This document shows, piece by piece, positions 1-12,906 of a stretch of DNA of 64,000 nucleotides (its first letter is position 1; each line of letters begins with the position of its first letter). The notes below the pieces were generated by a model, which was not told the origin of the DNA, made no database searches, and saw only the letters and a program-made list of their open reading frames with translations. The translations under genes and the position numbers were made by a program. The stretch is taken from contig NC_134701.1 in the NCBI RefSeq assembly GCF_043290135.1, positions 101,076,702 to 101,140,701 on the forward strand. Direction: 5' to 3'. This DNA comes from Rhipicephalus microplus. Taxonomy: Eukaryota; Arthropoda; Arachnida; Ixodida; Ixodidae.

Positions 1-183
1 ATCTGAACAATAATTTTTAAAACTACTCTATTTTTGGCCTCTCTCCCACAGTAGGTGTGCACCACGGAGAATAGGTGAGCAATAACAAGGTTAACCGCGT
101 GCGCGACGGGGTTGTGCCATTAATTATGTCATATTCATTAAATTATCTTACCAGCAGATAATAATGTTGATTTGCCTTGTGGC

Positions 184-184
<1 letters not shown>

Positions 185-253
<69 letters not shown>

Positions 254-272
254 GATAGATAGATAGATAGAC

Positions 273-356
<84 letters not shown>
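185..356. repeat. (GATA)n tetranucleotide microsatellite
   Basis: About 43 units of AGAT run without a break except for single-base variants near 241 and 272. Any open frame across it encodes a meaningless Ile-Tyr-Leu-Ser repeat. A simple repeat of this length is likely to vary in length between individuals. Confidence 0.99.
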
Positions 357-3111
<2,755 letters not shown>

Positions 3112-3212
3112 GTTGAAAAGCACTATTGACAGCATCAAGGGCGTTTACGTTGAAGTCACCATGAATCAATACCGCCGAGCTGCTCTGCTTGGCAGTGCGT
3201 ACTACGCATTGT
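3112..3212 (-). pseudogene. Endonuclease/exonuclease/phosphatase-like fragment
   Basis: The minus strand from about 3212 down to a stop near 3084 reads a short frame containing Ile-His-Gly-Asp-Phe-Asn-Val-Asn. A Gly-Asp-Phe-Asn core is typical of the APE-type endonuclease domain of non-LTR retrotransposons and of related nucleases attached to some Helitron-like proteins. The residues before it (Ala-Val-Leu, a beta-strand-like run) fit that domain. Only about 35 codons can be followed; the rest of the domain is not recognisable, so this is a small remnant. I cannot say which element it came from. Confidence 0.35.
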
Positions 3213-3951
3213 TGGTTAACTCCGAAAATGAAACCACTGACTTTACAGAGACTTTGGCAACGGGCGGTTTTTCATGTTCCACGCGTCTCCGCCAGCCGGC
3301 ACACAACAGGCTACGTCTGGCACCTTGTAGTAAACTTGTCTGGTGAGAATGAGAAGTGCTGCAGAGCGGTCCTCCTTTTCACATCATTCAATTTGGTCTG
3401 AAGGAGAGGGCGTGCTCCAATTTATGAGGGAAACTTCTCTGCTGAAGTCAGTGGGCATTTCCTCTAGACGCAGTGGGCTTAGCGAGGTTTCATTGAAGTT
3501 TGTGGAGCTATGACAGTTACAATGAATAAGTCGTGCGTTCAGAGAGTCTTCAACACTCCCCGGAATGACTGAGCACCAGGTAGGGGCCACTAATGGTCCT
3601 TACTTTTGCATTAACACGTCTTCAGTGCCAATGCGCCAGACGAAGCTATTCAGACCATTAGGTCTTGCGTAGGAAAATCACGTGGTTCACTCAAAACAAG
3701 AAGGCTTCAAATAACTTTCTAATTTTAATGGAAAAATGTGGTTCCGAAAATGAAAAGAAAGACATCAAGATATCTGAACAGCAGAAAAGGTGAACGCCGT
3801 CATGGCCATTGGCTTCCAAAGAATATGTAGAAAGGGGCCCGATGAAGTAGAACTGAAGCGTGGTAACGTAGCGGTTTGGGTGTGTTCGTATGTCGTACTG
3901 ACTCTTATACAGCATAAAAAAGCGCGCACAGAAACAGACGTGGAACACATC

Positions 3952-4152
3952 GGCAAATTCGAAAACTGCTTGCACTGATGATGGTTGTGAAGTTGCTTTT
4001 ATATGTACATTTGCGTTTTCTAAATAAGCATTGCTGTGAGTTAGCAACTTCGCTTAGGCGAATTTGAAAACTACTTGCAATGTTGAAGGCGGGAAAGATG
4101 CTTTTATAAGTGGTTCCGCGTTTTCCAAATGATCAGTGTTGTAAGTTAGCGC
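3952..4152. repeat. Diverged tandem duplication, unit about 105 bp
   Basis: The segment beginning GGCAAATTCGAAAACTGC at 3952 is repeated with scattered changes from about 4057 (GGCGAATTTGAAAACTAC). Both copies carry the later words GCTTTTATA, GCGTTTTC and GTAAGTTAGC or its variant in the same order. Two copies only; no coding content is supported. Confidence 0.75.
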
Positions 4153-4735
4153 CGGTATGTGGTACGTCTGTTTTTGTCCGTGTTTTTTGTTTGCACTATA
4201 CGTATGCATGCTAACTCCTTACAGGAATAAGTAATCGACTGTTTCAAACTACACTCATCTTTCAACCTATCAATCAAGTAAACTTCTGTTGTTTCGCCGG
4301 CTAGCTCACCTTGGCTGTCACTGGCAATTCAACATTCCTGAAAAATTGGTATGTACGAGGTATGAACAATGTCACTTGAAATAGCACTTGAATCGCTGCT
4401 GTGTCTGCAGTGGACATCTAAAAATCCACCCTTTTTTCTGACGTTGTTATTTTGCTTCACGTTGTCATCCTTCAATAGGTTGCGCTCTAGACAGCGTCGG
4501 TTAGGTGTGAACATAAGGCTTCAGCACATATAATTGTACAATTTTTTACGCCCTTACCAGTAGGCAGTGGCTTAGAATGATGCACATTTATCCTAAAAGA
4601 GGGGCACAAAAAGACAAAATAGCAGACAAGCATACTAAATGTTTGTCATCAGGTCTTCAGCACAATAATTCTTTTTTCATGGAAAGCATACTGTACTTCG
4701 AAGTCTTACAGATCCACCTTTTTTCGAAGACTGAT
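4153..4735. other. No feature recognised
   Basis: A+T-rich sequence with short random open frames. I see no repeat family, splice-site pattern or coding signal. Confidence 0.5.
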
Positions 4736-4972
4736 GCCCCGCCGCAGTAGTCTAGCGGCTAAGGTACTCGGTTGATGACCCGCAGTTCACGGGATGGAAT
4801 CGTGGCTGTGGCGGCTGCATTTTCTATGGACGCTCAAATGCTGTAGACCCATGTGTTAAAATTTAGATGCATGGTAAAGAACCCCAAGTGGCCGAAATTT
4901 CTGGAGCCCTTCATTGCTGCGTCTCCCATAAACTAATGGTCGTTTTAGAATGTTGAACCCCACATATCTATT
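4736..4972 (+). mobile_element. tRNA-derived SINE, Ruka-like, old copy
   Basis: This begins GCCCCGCCGCAGTAGTCTAG, followed by a tRNA-like head with an A-box region (GGCTAAGGTACTCGG) and a decayed B box (GGGATGGAATCG). A body ending in GAACCCCACATAT follows. It aligns end to end with the copy at 14134-14373 but has many substitutions, so it is an older insertion. The family resemblance is to the tick Ruka SINE, from memory. Such elements carry an internal RNA polymerase III promoter and depend on a LINE for movement. Confidence 0.85.
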
Positions 4973-4974
4973 AT

Positions 4975-5636
4975 TTTCGAAGAATCACTGTACCAACAGT
5001 GAAACAGGAGGAATCAGATGAAAAATTCTGACGATTTTAAAGCGGGAAGTTTACTTGAATGCTTGTAATGAGCAATCGGAGGAAAGCTCTTCGAAGCGAT
5101 CGCAAGAATTCAACGTTGTCAAAGACCCTAAGTAAACGCACAATGTGGGGGCAATCAGGACTTGCACAAGAGCGCTTAAATACCCTCTGAGCCGTTGAGC
5201 GTGCTCAGCGCTCAGGGTAAGCGCATGTAATCATCTTCGTGCACGCCCCGGTACTAGGGCGGGCAGTCAATTTTGCATTCTTTGTTTCCTTTGAATGAAA
5301 GTGGCTGCTTCTTTTCTGCGGGCTTGATTGCTAACGCGCAAGTGGGAATGTAATTTAGAGCAATGGTACTTTTGAAATAAAAAAGAATTACCAAAAATAA
5401 AAAGTTGCTTGGATATGCCCCATCGCACTTTTGATGATGTGTGGCTTTTATTTTTCTATATTGTGCATACGTATAATGGTATACTTGAAAGAATTAAACT
5501 TTCCATCTACAGAATGTGAATACCTCAAATGCGGTACATTCTAGGGGGTCGGAGTCAGGTTTTTACACGCAGAAAAAGACTCAAATAAAATACTTTGTGA
5601 AGGGTCACACGCGGAGTTTTCAAGGAAGGCGACACC
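4975..5636. other. No feature recognised
   Basis: Unique-looking sequence. No open frame with a recognisable motif and no repeat shared with the rest of the window. Confidence 0.5.
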
Positions 5637-5698
5637 ATTTGGCTATATTTGGTAGTTTGTATTTTTGGCTATATTTGGCTATATTTGGCTATATTTGT
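5637..5698. repeat. Short tandem repeat, unit GGCTATATTT
   Basis: The 10 bp word GGCTATATTT occurs at 5641 and then three times head to tail from 5667 to 5696, with a diverged unit between. A minor local expansion with no apparent function. Confidence 0.85.
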
Positions 5699-5699
5699 A

Positions 5700-7915
5700 G
5701 CTAGTGATTGCTTTTCTGACATCGCTTTGACACATTTCGAACTTGTAAGCAGCGTACAGTGCGAAAATAACAACACAACTTGATGTAAACGAAGACATGA
5801 CGAAAAAAAGCAACAATTTATAACTGTGCCAATATTGTTATTGCTGAAAGTCAAGGCACAGAACTGATAAAATAGTGCCCCTAGACGTCTTTGTCTGAGT
5901 AAAAATTAATAATATTCTTGCTCGCACATATTGTCAACACATACAATTATGATTGCTTCTTGGCGTTTCAAATCTTCATGCAGTAAACAAACAGGTCTTT
6001 CAGAGCCTAAAATAAATGACACTATATTGAAATGAGACCATCGAAGAAAGAAAACTCTCTGTCAGTAAGACTCATGTTGTGCACGCACATTTGTTTTTGC
6101 TAGTCTTCATTATGAATGCCTCAAGTATTTTTGTTCCTTATTATGTCAAATCTTTTTGAATTACCTTATCCACATGCTGCTCTTACAGCGCCAGTTGATG
6201 TGGCCACCTGTCCTTCCTCGCAATGTGCGCTTGAGTGTCTGATAGTTCACGCAGCTGGCCATTTGTGCCGTATACTATCCACAAAGAGAAATTTTGTGAA
6301 CAAACTAACATGCCTGTTCGGGCGCAGCACCCTTTGTGTTCATCAGAGTGCACATTACCACCAATTTAAATGTGTAACAGTACATTCAGTTACTGTCGAC
6401 CATTTATAATGCATTGTAAGATACTGGGGAAGCTGGCATTATTAGTAGCGGCTTCTCTTTCTGCGTTTGTTTGGTGCAGCTCTCGATGTACTTTTTCCCG
6501 TATCTGTTCATGATAGTGCTTCGCTTGGCATTTTAAAGTTCTGTGTTGCTAATCAGATCACGAAACTTTTGGAATACCTCGAATTGACGTGTTCATGATT
6601 TGAAAAAGGGGCAGTAGTCGATGTCAATATATATTATTTTATGAAAATATCACAGAATTACCATTTATTACGGTACAAGAAACCCTACCAGAATCACGCT
6701 TTAAGGGGCACATATGGGGAATGAGAAATGTCAATTGTTTTCGTATTGAGTAGTGGAACATCAGTAATTTAATTACAAAATAAAGGTTATTCATTGTGTA
6801 GCTGCAGTGGAGCAATGAAATAATGAAGGTATTCTGAAGGGCCAAGTATGATGCTACTAAACAACTTGAAAAAATAAGTGCCCATCATCAAGCGTGAATT
6901 TAACCTACTTTATCCACACAACTCTGTTTATTCCCCGTAGTTTTACTATACGCGTAAAAATACTCAAAGAGTAATAATGTTAATTCAGTACAGGATATAC
7001 ATTACCGTACTATATGCAGACGTCTTGTGGCAGTATAGTTGGTAGCGACTTTGGTGGTTTCAAGATCAGTTGCGAGGATAGACTAAACAATATGAAACAC
7101 GACTGCAAGGGTTGAGTCCAAACGGAAAGAGGAATGACTAAGAGGCTCACAACAATGCATACTCCTGACAGCATGAGTCACATGGTAAGATAGAGCATAA
7201 AGCGAAACGCACTAGAGAAGTAGAGAAAGTATTGGATAGCAGTGTTGAAAAAAACGTGATCTGAGTAACAATACCATAGGCGTAAAAACGAATAAAACAA
7301 TGTATATAACAATGGTGTAGATGATAAGGACATTTTTTACGCCCTAAAACTTCAAGCACGAACAGTTAAGAATTCGAAGCACTGTCAAGTGTCCTTGAAA
7401 CCAACAGTTATAAGTCTAAATTATTTTAGAATTATAAATTCACGTGCTTGGAAAACCTGATGAAATGTCTGAGCATGATTTAATTGAATGCGAAGTGGAG
7501 GGTGTACGCATGCTAAGGCATTAGCCTTTATAAAACCTTGGGTGATAGCAACCATATTGGGAAGGTAACAGGTGAACAAGTTGGTGATCGAACTAATAAA
7601 AAGAGGACTGAAGAAGTGGTGGCGGGAAAATAGGCAAACATCAGTGAAACTAACTTTATACATGAAAAAAAAACAGCGCACATATGGGACGACTGAAGGG
7701 GGCACAAAGGCGGGCGCTGCCGTCGTGTCACCTTTTTTTGTCCCAGATTCGCGTTTTTTTGTTTAATGTTTTTGCACAAACTTGCCTACCTTTCGCCACT
7801 TCTCCTCTGAAACTAAAGTTATTCTGGAATAAGGCGCAGAGAAATAGGCTGTAAATTCTTTTTTTAATAAAGGAAGAAAAACTATGTTTCGCTCGGCAGC
7901 ACTTTGACATAGTGT
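5700..7915. other. No supported gene in 2.2 kb
   Basis: Open frames of 60-97 codons lie on both strands but share no recognisable domain, and they overlap each other in the way expected of chance frames. No retroelement motif, SINE or long repeat was seen. Confidence 0.5.
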
Positions 7916-7918
7916 ATA

Positions 7919-8083
7919 AACCGCTATTATTCCAAATATTGCACATACAATTTATGTTTTAATAAAACTAGTATTAGCTATATAGTATTATTACCGTAAT
8001 GTATTACCGCTACTACTCCAAATATTGCACATGCATTATATATTTTTAATACAAAAGTACTAGTTATAGAACAGTAATAATAA
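7919..8083. repeat. Diverged tandem duplication, unit about 87 bp
   Basis: ACCGCTATTATTCCAAATAT from 7919 is repeated from about 8006 as ACCGCTACTACTCCAAATAT. Both are followed by TTGCACAT, a T/A-rich stretch and an ACTAGT(A)-like word. This is a two-copy tandem duplication in A+T-rich DNA. Confidence 0.75.
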
Positions 8084-8562
8084 CACACATTTATTTGGTC
8101 GAGTGCAGGACACCGCTCATTGGCAAAGGGCGGTGACCTGCAATCGGCCTTCCGTTTATCTATTGCTGTGATCCCGTATACTTGCATGATGCCTTACGAC
8201 TTCACCTAATGAAAGGTGAAATGTGAATGAATGAAAGGTGAAAGCCATTTTCTTCCTCTTTCTCTTCTCAGTCGACGGCGTATCATAACAGACGCAGAAA
8301 TGTATTTGCGCCTAGCATGGTTCTGAACTGCCTGTGTTAAAGTAAGCATTGCACGCTATGTTCCCCTATGTCATGAGATGGCTTCCTCATTGGACGTCAC
8401 ATTCGGACGTCCTTACTTTTTTATGAGATCACCTTCTTATATCATCATAATTCTTAGCACCAATCGCGCTGACAACCATGGTAACTTTTGTTTTTTTCTG
8501 AGGCATTTATGGGTATTGCTTTAGTAATGATGACCGATGACTATCTCCACATATAAAAAGAC
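8084..8562. other. No feature recognised
   Basis: Includes a minor direct repeat of GAATGAAAGGTGAAA near 8205-8245. Nothing else is supported. Confidence 0.5.
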
Positions 8563-8886
8563 CGAGAGAGAGAGAAGAAGTATTTATTTATGTCATAGCT
8601 AGTGTTACGGTGGGTGGTGCCCCTTTTCTAGGGCACCACTGGCTACAGCGGCTTGCCGGGCCTCGTCAAGACTCACCAGCCGGCTTCCCATTTGCAGTTC
8701 AGTGAGCTGTGCCTCCCACGTCCACTTCAGGGAATCACTATTAAACAGAGGCGAATAGCAGTCTCCGGGCATTGTGTTCGCTGTTATGGAATGTGCTCTA
8801 ATGTCGCTGTTGCTCCACACCATGTACTTGAATGTACCCTCAAAAATACAGCACCACATTTAAAAGCCCCTCAGCCAAACGGGTGA
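8563..8886 (-). pseudogene. LINE 3' end with C-terminal coding remnant
   Basis: The minus strand holds 84 codons (8605-8859) ending in a tract with Trp-Glu and then Leu-, Ala- and Gly-rich helices (Asp-Glu-Ala-Arg-Gln-Ala-Ala-Val-Ala-Ser-Gly-Ala-Leu). From memory, tick I/Jockey-type LINE proteins often end this way, with a WE-x-L segment and a final Ala-rich helix. On the minus strand the stop is followed by a short untranslated tail and a (CT)n run (8563-8580 on the plus strand), as expected of a LINE 3' end. The piece is strongly 5'-truncated. The family assignment is an inference from composition and order, not a match that I could test. Confidence 0.45.
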
Positions 8887-9148
8887 TTGAGCGACGATGA
8901 AAAGGGGAAAGATTATCTACGAGAAACAAGAGCAATGCTGACACATAGATTCGTATGGCGTAATAGTTTGGTCTCTCCTCGGAGCTGGGAACATGCAAAT
9001 TAGGACCGCTCAAATTATGTTTATAGGAGTCTGTGGTTTTCGGATCTATTGAAGAATGTCACGTGAATTGTTTGCATTTTTAGGCGCGAAGCTCCGTAAG
9101 CTGTGGGTCATATGCTGCATTGGCCGTAACCTTGTTCAGTTAGATCTC

Positions 9149-9634
9149 TTACTGGCAAGTAAGTGCACAATTGTTACTCAACAGGTGTGGTGGAGTAGCT
9201 TGTAAGACCCTTTGTTTACGGTCGGTTTTGAATTTTACACCGATATAATTCATAAATGCTATTCTAGAAGATCCTTCGCGCAACATTTGAAGATAGGGAT
9301 TGAGGATGTCCGCCTGCTTTGGTGGTGAGCTTGGGTGAGGGTTATGAAATGAATAGCCAAGCCTACCCGCTTGCGTGGCGACCGCAAGAGTGGCTTTGTT
9401 TTCCCCATCCGTGCTAGTATTTCCTGGCGTCCACAAATTTCTTGCATATAATTTGCACTCCTCTAATCTCTTGAAATTGTTTCTTATATCGTTGGCCACG
9501 ACGTCTTCAGCTATTGTCACTGTGAGCTGAGCCACCGCTTCGTACAAATATGTCAACATATGATAAATATTTTGAACATTCTCGCTTCCAGAGTTCCCTA
9601 CATCAATCGAAATAGTGTTGATCGCTCCATGCAT
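9149..9634 (-). CDS. Unidentified open frame, 161 codons
   Basis: An ATG-started frame of 161 codons on the minus strand has a balanced, protein-like composition: Asn/Asp/Glu-rich helices in residues 1-60 (with the heptad-like stretch Tyr-Glu-Ala-Val-Ala-Gln-Leu-Thr-Val-Thr-Ile), then a Pro/Ser-rich linker (about 100-108) and a basic C-terminus. It has no signal peptide or membrane helix. I do not recognise the family. It lies just upstream of, and opposite to, the CR1-like LINE that starts near 9800. It could be an exon, a retroelement ORF piece or chance; its length in this A+T-rich DNA makes it worth listing. Confidence that it is a real gene is low. Confidence 0.25.
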   Translation of the reverse strand: MHGAINTISIDVGNSGSENVQNIYHMLTYLYEAVAQLTVTIAEDVVANDIRNNFKRLEECKLYARNLWTPGNTSTDGENKATLAVATQAGRLGYSFHNPHPSSPPKQADILNPYLQMLREGSSRIAFMNYIGVKFKTDRKQRVLQATPPHLLSNNCALTCQ

Positions 9635-9807
9635 GGCGAAAAATCATTGCACTTAGAGGTTCCCCACCAGAAAGCTGGCAACTATGACAACGATTGTGGC
9701 GGAATGCGGATGTGCTAACCCAGACAATACTAGCTTGTTATTCTGTGGTTGTTGCATCAGTCTAAAGGTGGACGGCGTTCACAGGTTTTCGGAGGCGCTG
9801 CCTTTTT

Positions 9808-11008
9808 TTGAAGAGTGGTCAAATATTTCAACAATCACAGAGTACTTGTCAACTTCCAAAGGAATGGAAAATAGAGAAGGTGGTTCCAATCTGTAAATCT
9901 GGCCCAAGAAACTCGCCTCTTAATTACCGACCCATATCACTAACAAGTAATTATTATAAATTATTAGAACGTGTAATCTTCTCGAACCTTGCTAACTTTC
10001 TAGAGTCTAACTCATACTTTACTAAAGCGCAACATGGTTTTAGAAAACAGTACTCCTGCGAGACACAGCTGGCTTCGTTTACTCATCATCTGCATCACAG
10101 CCTGGATCGATCATCTTGCGCTGACAGTACTTTTTTAGATTTTAGCAAGCATTTGACAAGGTTTGCCATAAATTACTGCTCTAAAAACTAAGCTTGCTAA
10201 ATATCGACACTAACCTTCTTAAATGAATAGAACAATTTTTCTCTAATCGCTTCCAATTCGTAAGTGCTAACGACGATCATTCACCACTCACTGAAGTACA
10301 ATAAGGTGTGCCTCAAGGTTCAGTGTTGGAACCTTTATTATTTCTTGTATATATTAATGATCTAACTTTTTCAATCACTTCCAACATACATCTGTTCGCA
10401 GATGACCGTGTTATTTACCGCGAAATTACCAAAGATGATGATACTAAAACACTTCAATCTGACCTAAATAATATAGCTAATTGGTGTAATATCTGGTTAA
10501 TGAAACTTAATATTAAGAAATGTAAGATAATGCACGTATCAAGAACTAACTCGAATCATAACACCTACCACCTAACCAACGTTTCTTAAGATTCCGCCTT
10601 GTCTTATAAATATCTTGGCGTGCACATCACAAATAACTTAAGTTGGACAACTCATGTAGACTCCGTCATTAACAATGCTAATCGCATGCTCGGCTACTTG
10701 GCTACTTACGACGTAACTTCTCCAAAGCACCCTCTTCCTTGAAACTAGTACTCAATAAGTCTCTCATACGCCCCAAACTCGAATATGCATCTGTCATATG
10801 GGATCCCAGTCATGCTAATCTCATCACCTCTCTTGAACTAGTACAAAATAACTCTGCTAGGTTCATCCTCTCTAACTACAACCACACTGCAAGTATGACT
10901 TCAATGAAAAATACATTATCACTTATTCCATTGGCTCACCGCTGAAATATCGCCCGTCTTTCACTGTTTTCTAAAATTTTCTATCACCCTACACTTCATA
11001 ATGACTTG
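9808..11008 (+). pseudogene. CR1-like reverse transcriptase, broken (first part)
   Basis: Three frame segments together cover most of a reverse transcriptase. The first (9808-10191) has the Asn-Tyr-Arg-Pro-Ile-Ser-Leu-Thr motif and Gln-His-Gly-Phe-Arg. A one-base deletion near 10150 then throws it out of frame just before the Ala-Phe-Asp-Lys-Val palm motif. The second (10305-10589) has Gly-Val-Pro-Gln-Gly-Ser-Val-Leu and the catalytic Phe-Ala-Asp-Asp box. The third (10739-10945) is the thumb, with Arg-Pro-Lys-Leu-Glu-Tyr-Ala-Ser and Val-Gln-Asn-Asn-Ser-Ala-Arg-Phe. Stop codons occur at about 10187, 10226, 10301 and 10587, and another follows 10942. The copy cannot make a working enzyme, although its two palm aspartates survive. 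Confidence 0.9.
10996..11008. repeat. Target-site duplication, left (13 bp)
   Basis: TCATAATGACTTG here is repeated exactly at 12894-12906. Removing the DNA between them, with one copy of the repeat, restores the LINE reading frame, which shows that the 1885 bp between is an insertion. Confidence 0.9.
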
Positions 11009-11270
11009 GAAGGGCAAGAGTGGGGGCTAGTTGGTTGAACATTGTTGAGACTCACACCGCGCTGGAATTAAACACACAAATAAAAGACACACTGAAGCAC
11101 AGGTAGGACACACACGAGCGCGAACTAACAACTGTTTATTCGATGGAAATGTGACACACACATATATAGGTTGAAAGGAGAGAAAAAGAAGAAAAAGAAA
11201 GAGCGTGAACATGCGCACTGCCCACCAAGATAAAGCGCCCATCAGTGCTAATCAAATCCAGCCTTGTCAA

Positions 11271-11777
11271 CTATCTAAAATGTCTACGTAAAAAAGTATA
11301 TTCATTGTTTGACAAATGAATAGATGGCACACTAACACATTTGTCCTCACCAAACCTGCGCATCATGAAAGCTTCAATGATTTCTCTTTCCCTTTTGTCT
11401 TCTGATCTGGATAAAACAATGGTCTTTTCAAAGTTCGGCTTACAATGACACTTCATGCAATGGGTAGCTAAGTTACTGGGGTGACTGATTTGCTTGCAGT
11501 TATAATCATGCTCGCGTAAACGTGAGTTAAGGCACCTACCAGTTTGCCCAACGTACCAATTTCCGCAAGGCAAAGGAGTACCATATACAACATTTGTTTC
11601 ACATGGAACAAATTTGTTAACATGCCTAACCGAACATATGTGGTTGTTCCCTTGGTTGCCGCTGTTTACTTGGTGACAAAGCGAAATTAATTTGTGAGGT
11701 GCCGTAAAGGTCATGGGTATGCCATGCCTACTTGCAATTTTTTTCAGTCCATGCGAAATGCCGTGAACGTAAGGCAT
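11271..11777 (-). CDS. PLE GIY-YIG endonuclease end (inverted copy)
   Basis: 168 codons from a Met equivalent to Met158 of the plus-strand copy down to the shared stop. It contains the PLE endonuclease: a Cys/His-containing segment (Cys-Ser-Val-Arg-His), then Trp-Tyr-Val-Gly-Gln-Thr-Gly, the Arg-Leu-Arg-Glu-His helix and the Glu of Arg-Glu-Ile-Ile-Glu-Ala. In the family this domain nicks target DNA to prime reverse transcription at the insertion site. Here it is a fragment with no upstream reverse transcriptase, and in reverse it runs directly into the single-copy centre at 11818. It is intact as a frame, probably because it is young and not because it is used. Confidence 0.85.
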   Translation of the reverse strand: MPYVHGISHGLKKIASRHGIPMTFTAPHKLISLCHQVNSGNQGNNHICSVRHVNKFVPCETNVVYGTPLPCGNWYVGQTGRCLNSRLREHDYNCKQISHPSNLATHCMKCHCKPNFEKTIVLSRSEDKREREIIEAFMMRRFGEDKCVSVPSIHLSNNEYTFLRRHFR

Positions 11778-11817
11778 AACAATAGGCCTCTCCTCTGGCT
11801 TCTCTTTTATTCCTACG

Positions 11818-12671
11818 CCACATGTTCTGGCATAAAGTTTTTAGACATCATGATTTCGCAAGGTGAGGGACACATGTGCTGGGAATATGACGTTAGAGGT
11901 GATAAAAGTTTGTTAAGCTACAGCTCGGGTCACTCCAAGCTTGTGAAAAGAAGTGTTGCATATGCGTGCATGTTAAACAGCTGCCAAAAGTCGTGTGACC
12001 ACATGGTTGCACGTAGTTTGATGAAGCAGATTGATAGACTTAGGGACAGTGATTACCCTGATGCCTTAATCACAGCCTTGGCCGAGAGGCTTTTAAAAAC
12101 CATCGGCAGCACGCACAACACGAACGTAGGAATAAAAGAGAAGCCAGAGGAGAGGCCTATTGTTATGCCTTACGTTCACGGCATTTCGCATGGACTGAAA
12201 AAAATTGCAAGTAGGCATGGCATACCCATGACCTTTACGGCACCTCACAAATTAATTTCGCTTTGTCACCAAGTAAACAGCGGCAACCAAGGGAACAACC
12301 ACATATGTTCGGTTAGGCATGTTAACAAATTTGTTCCATGTGAAACAAATGTTGTATATGGTACTCCTTTGCCTTGCGGAAATTGGTACGTTGGGCAAAC
12401 TGGTAGGTGCCTTAACTCACGTTTACGCGAGCATGATTATAACTGCAAGCAAATCAGTCACCCCAGTAACTTAGCTACCCATTGCATGAAGTGTCATTGT
12501 AAGCCGAACTTTGAAAAGACCATTGTTTTATCCAGATCAGAAGACAAAAGGGAAAGAGAAATCATTGAAGCTTTCATGATGCGCAGGTTTGGTGAGGACA
12601 AATGTGTTAGTGTGCCATCTATTCATTTGTCAAACAATGAATATACTTTTTTACGTAGACATTTTAGATAG
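11818..12671 (+). CDS. PLE linker and GIY-YIG endonuclease (longer copy)
   Basis: The frame is open from 11694, but its first 41 codons are antisense to the left arm; homology to PLE protein starts at about 11826 (Gly-Ile-Lys-Phe-Leu-Asp). Counting from 11694, residues 45-150 form the segment between reverse transcriptase and endonuclease, with a His-Ser-Lys-Leu-Val-Lys-Arg motif. Residues 205-325 form the GIY-YIG endonuclease, with Trp-Tyr-Val-Gly at about 231-234, the Arg-Leu-Arg-Glu helix at about 243-246 and the metal-binding Glu near 290. No frameshift or stop interrupts it. The reverse transcriptase is absent, so the element is 5'-truncated and non-autonomous. The 3' end has long terminal sequence shared with the left arm. 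Confidence 0.9.
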
Positions 12672-12893
12672 TTGACAAGGCTGGATTTGATTAGCACTGA
12701 TGGGCGCTTTATCTTGGTGGGCAGTGCGCATGTTCACGCTCTTTCTTTTTCTTCTTTTTCTCTCCTTTCAACCTATATATGTGTGTGTCACATTTCCATC
12801 GAATAAACAGTTGTTAGTTCGCGCTCGTGTGTGTCCTACCTGTGCTTCAGTGTGTCTTTTATTTGTGTGTTTAATTCCAGCGCGGTGTGAGTC

Positions 12894-12906
12894 TCATAAT
12901 GACTTG
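12894..12906. repeat. Target-site duplication, right (13 bp)
   Basis: Exact repeat of 10996-11008. The inverted repeat arm also reads TCA at its outer end, so the last three bases could belong to either the arm or the duplication. Confidence 0.9.

Larger units (their letters stand above)
11009..12893. mobile_element. Penelope-like element, two partial copies head to head
   Basis: The insertion carries a GIY-YIG endonuclease coding end on each outer arm, facing outward on opposite strands, with one copy of the upstream linker region in the middle. The plus-strand copy (about 11818-12893) keeps the segment after the reverse transcriptase (Gly-Ile-Lys-Phe-Leu-Asp and His-Ser-Lys-Leu-Val-Lys-Arg) and the whole endonuclease. 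The minus-strand copy has only the endonuclease end. The reverse transcriptase itself is missing, so this insertion cannot move by itself. PLEs are known for 5' truncation and for partial copies joined in direct or inverted orientation. The 13 bp flanking duplication shows that the composite entered as one unit or was completed at one target. Confidence 0.9.
11046..12896. repeat. 772 bp inverted repeat arms of the PLE
   Basis: The left arm 11046-11817 and the right arm 12125-12896 are reverse complements of equal length around a 307 bp single-copy centre (11818-12124). In every part that I compared by eye the arms show no difference, and both arms encode the same 168-residue C-terminal protein. 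The left arm has an extra 37 bp outside it (11009-11045) that the right arm lacks. Confidence 0.9.

Noticed and set aside
5641..5696. CRISPR-like array
   Set aside because: 10 bp head-to-tail repeats without spacers; no cas genes; eukaryotic context.
11027..11242. 71-codon hydrophobic frame in the PLE end, also at 12700-13098 in the other arm
   Set aside because: It lies in the 3' untranslated end after the endonuclease stop; the right-arm version runs on into LINE coding only by chance.
11694..11817. N-terminal 41 codons of the long PLE frame
   Set aside because: This part is antisense to the inverted arm; the true protein homology starts in the single-copy centre.
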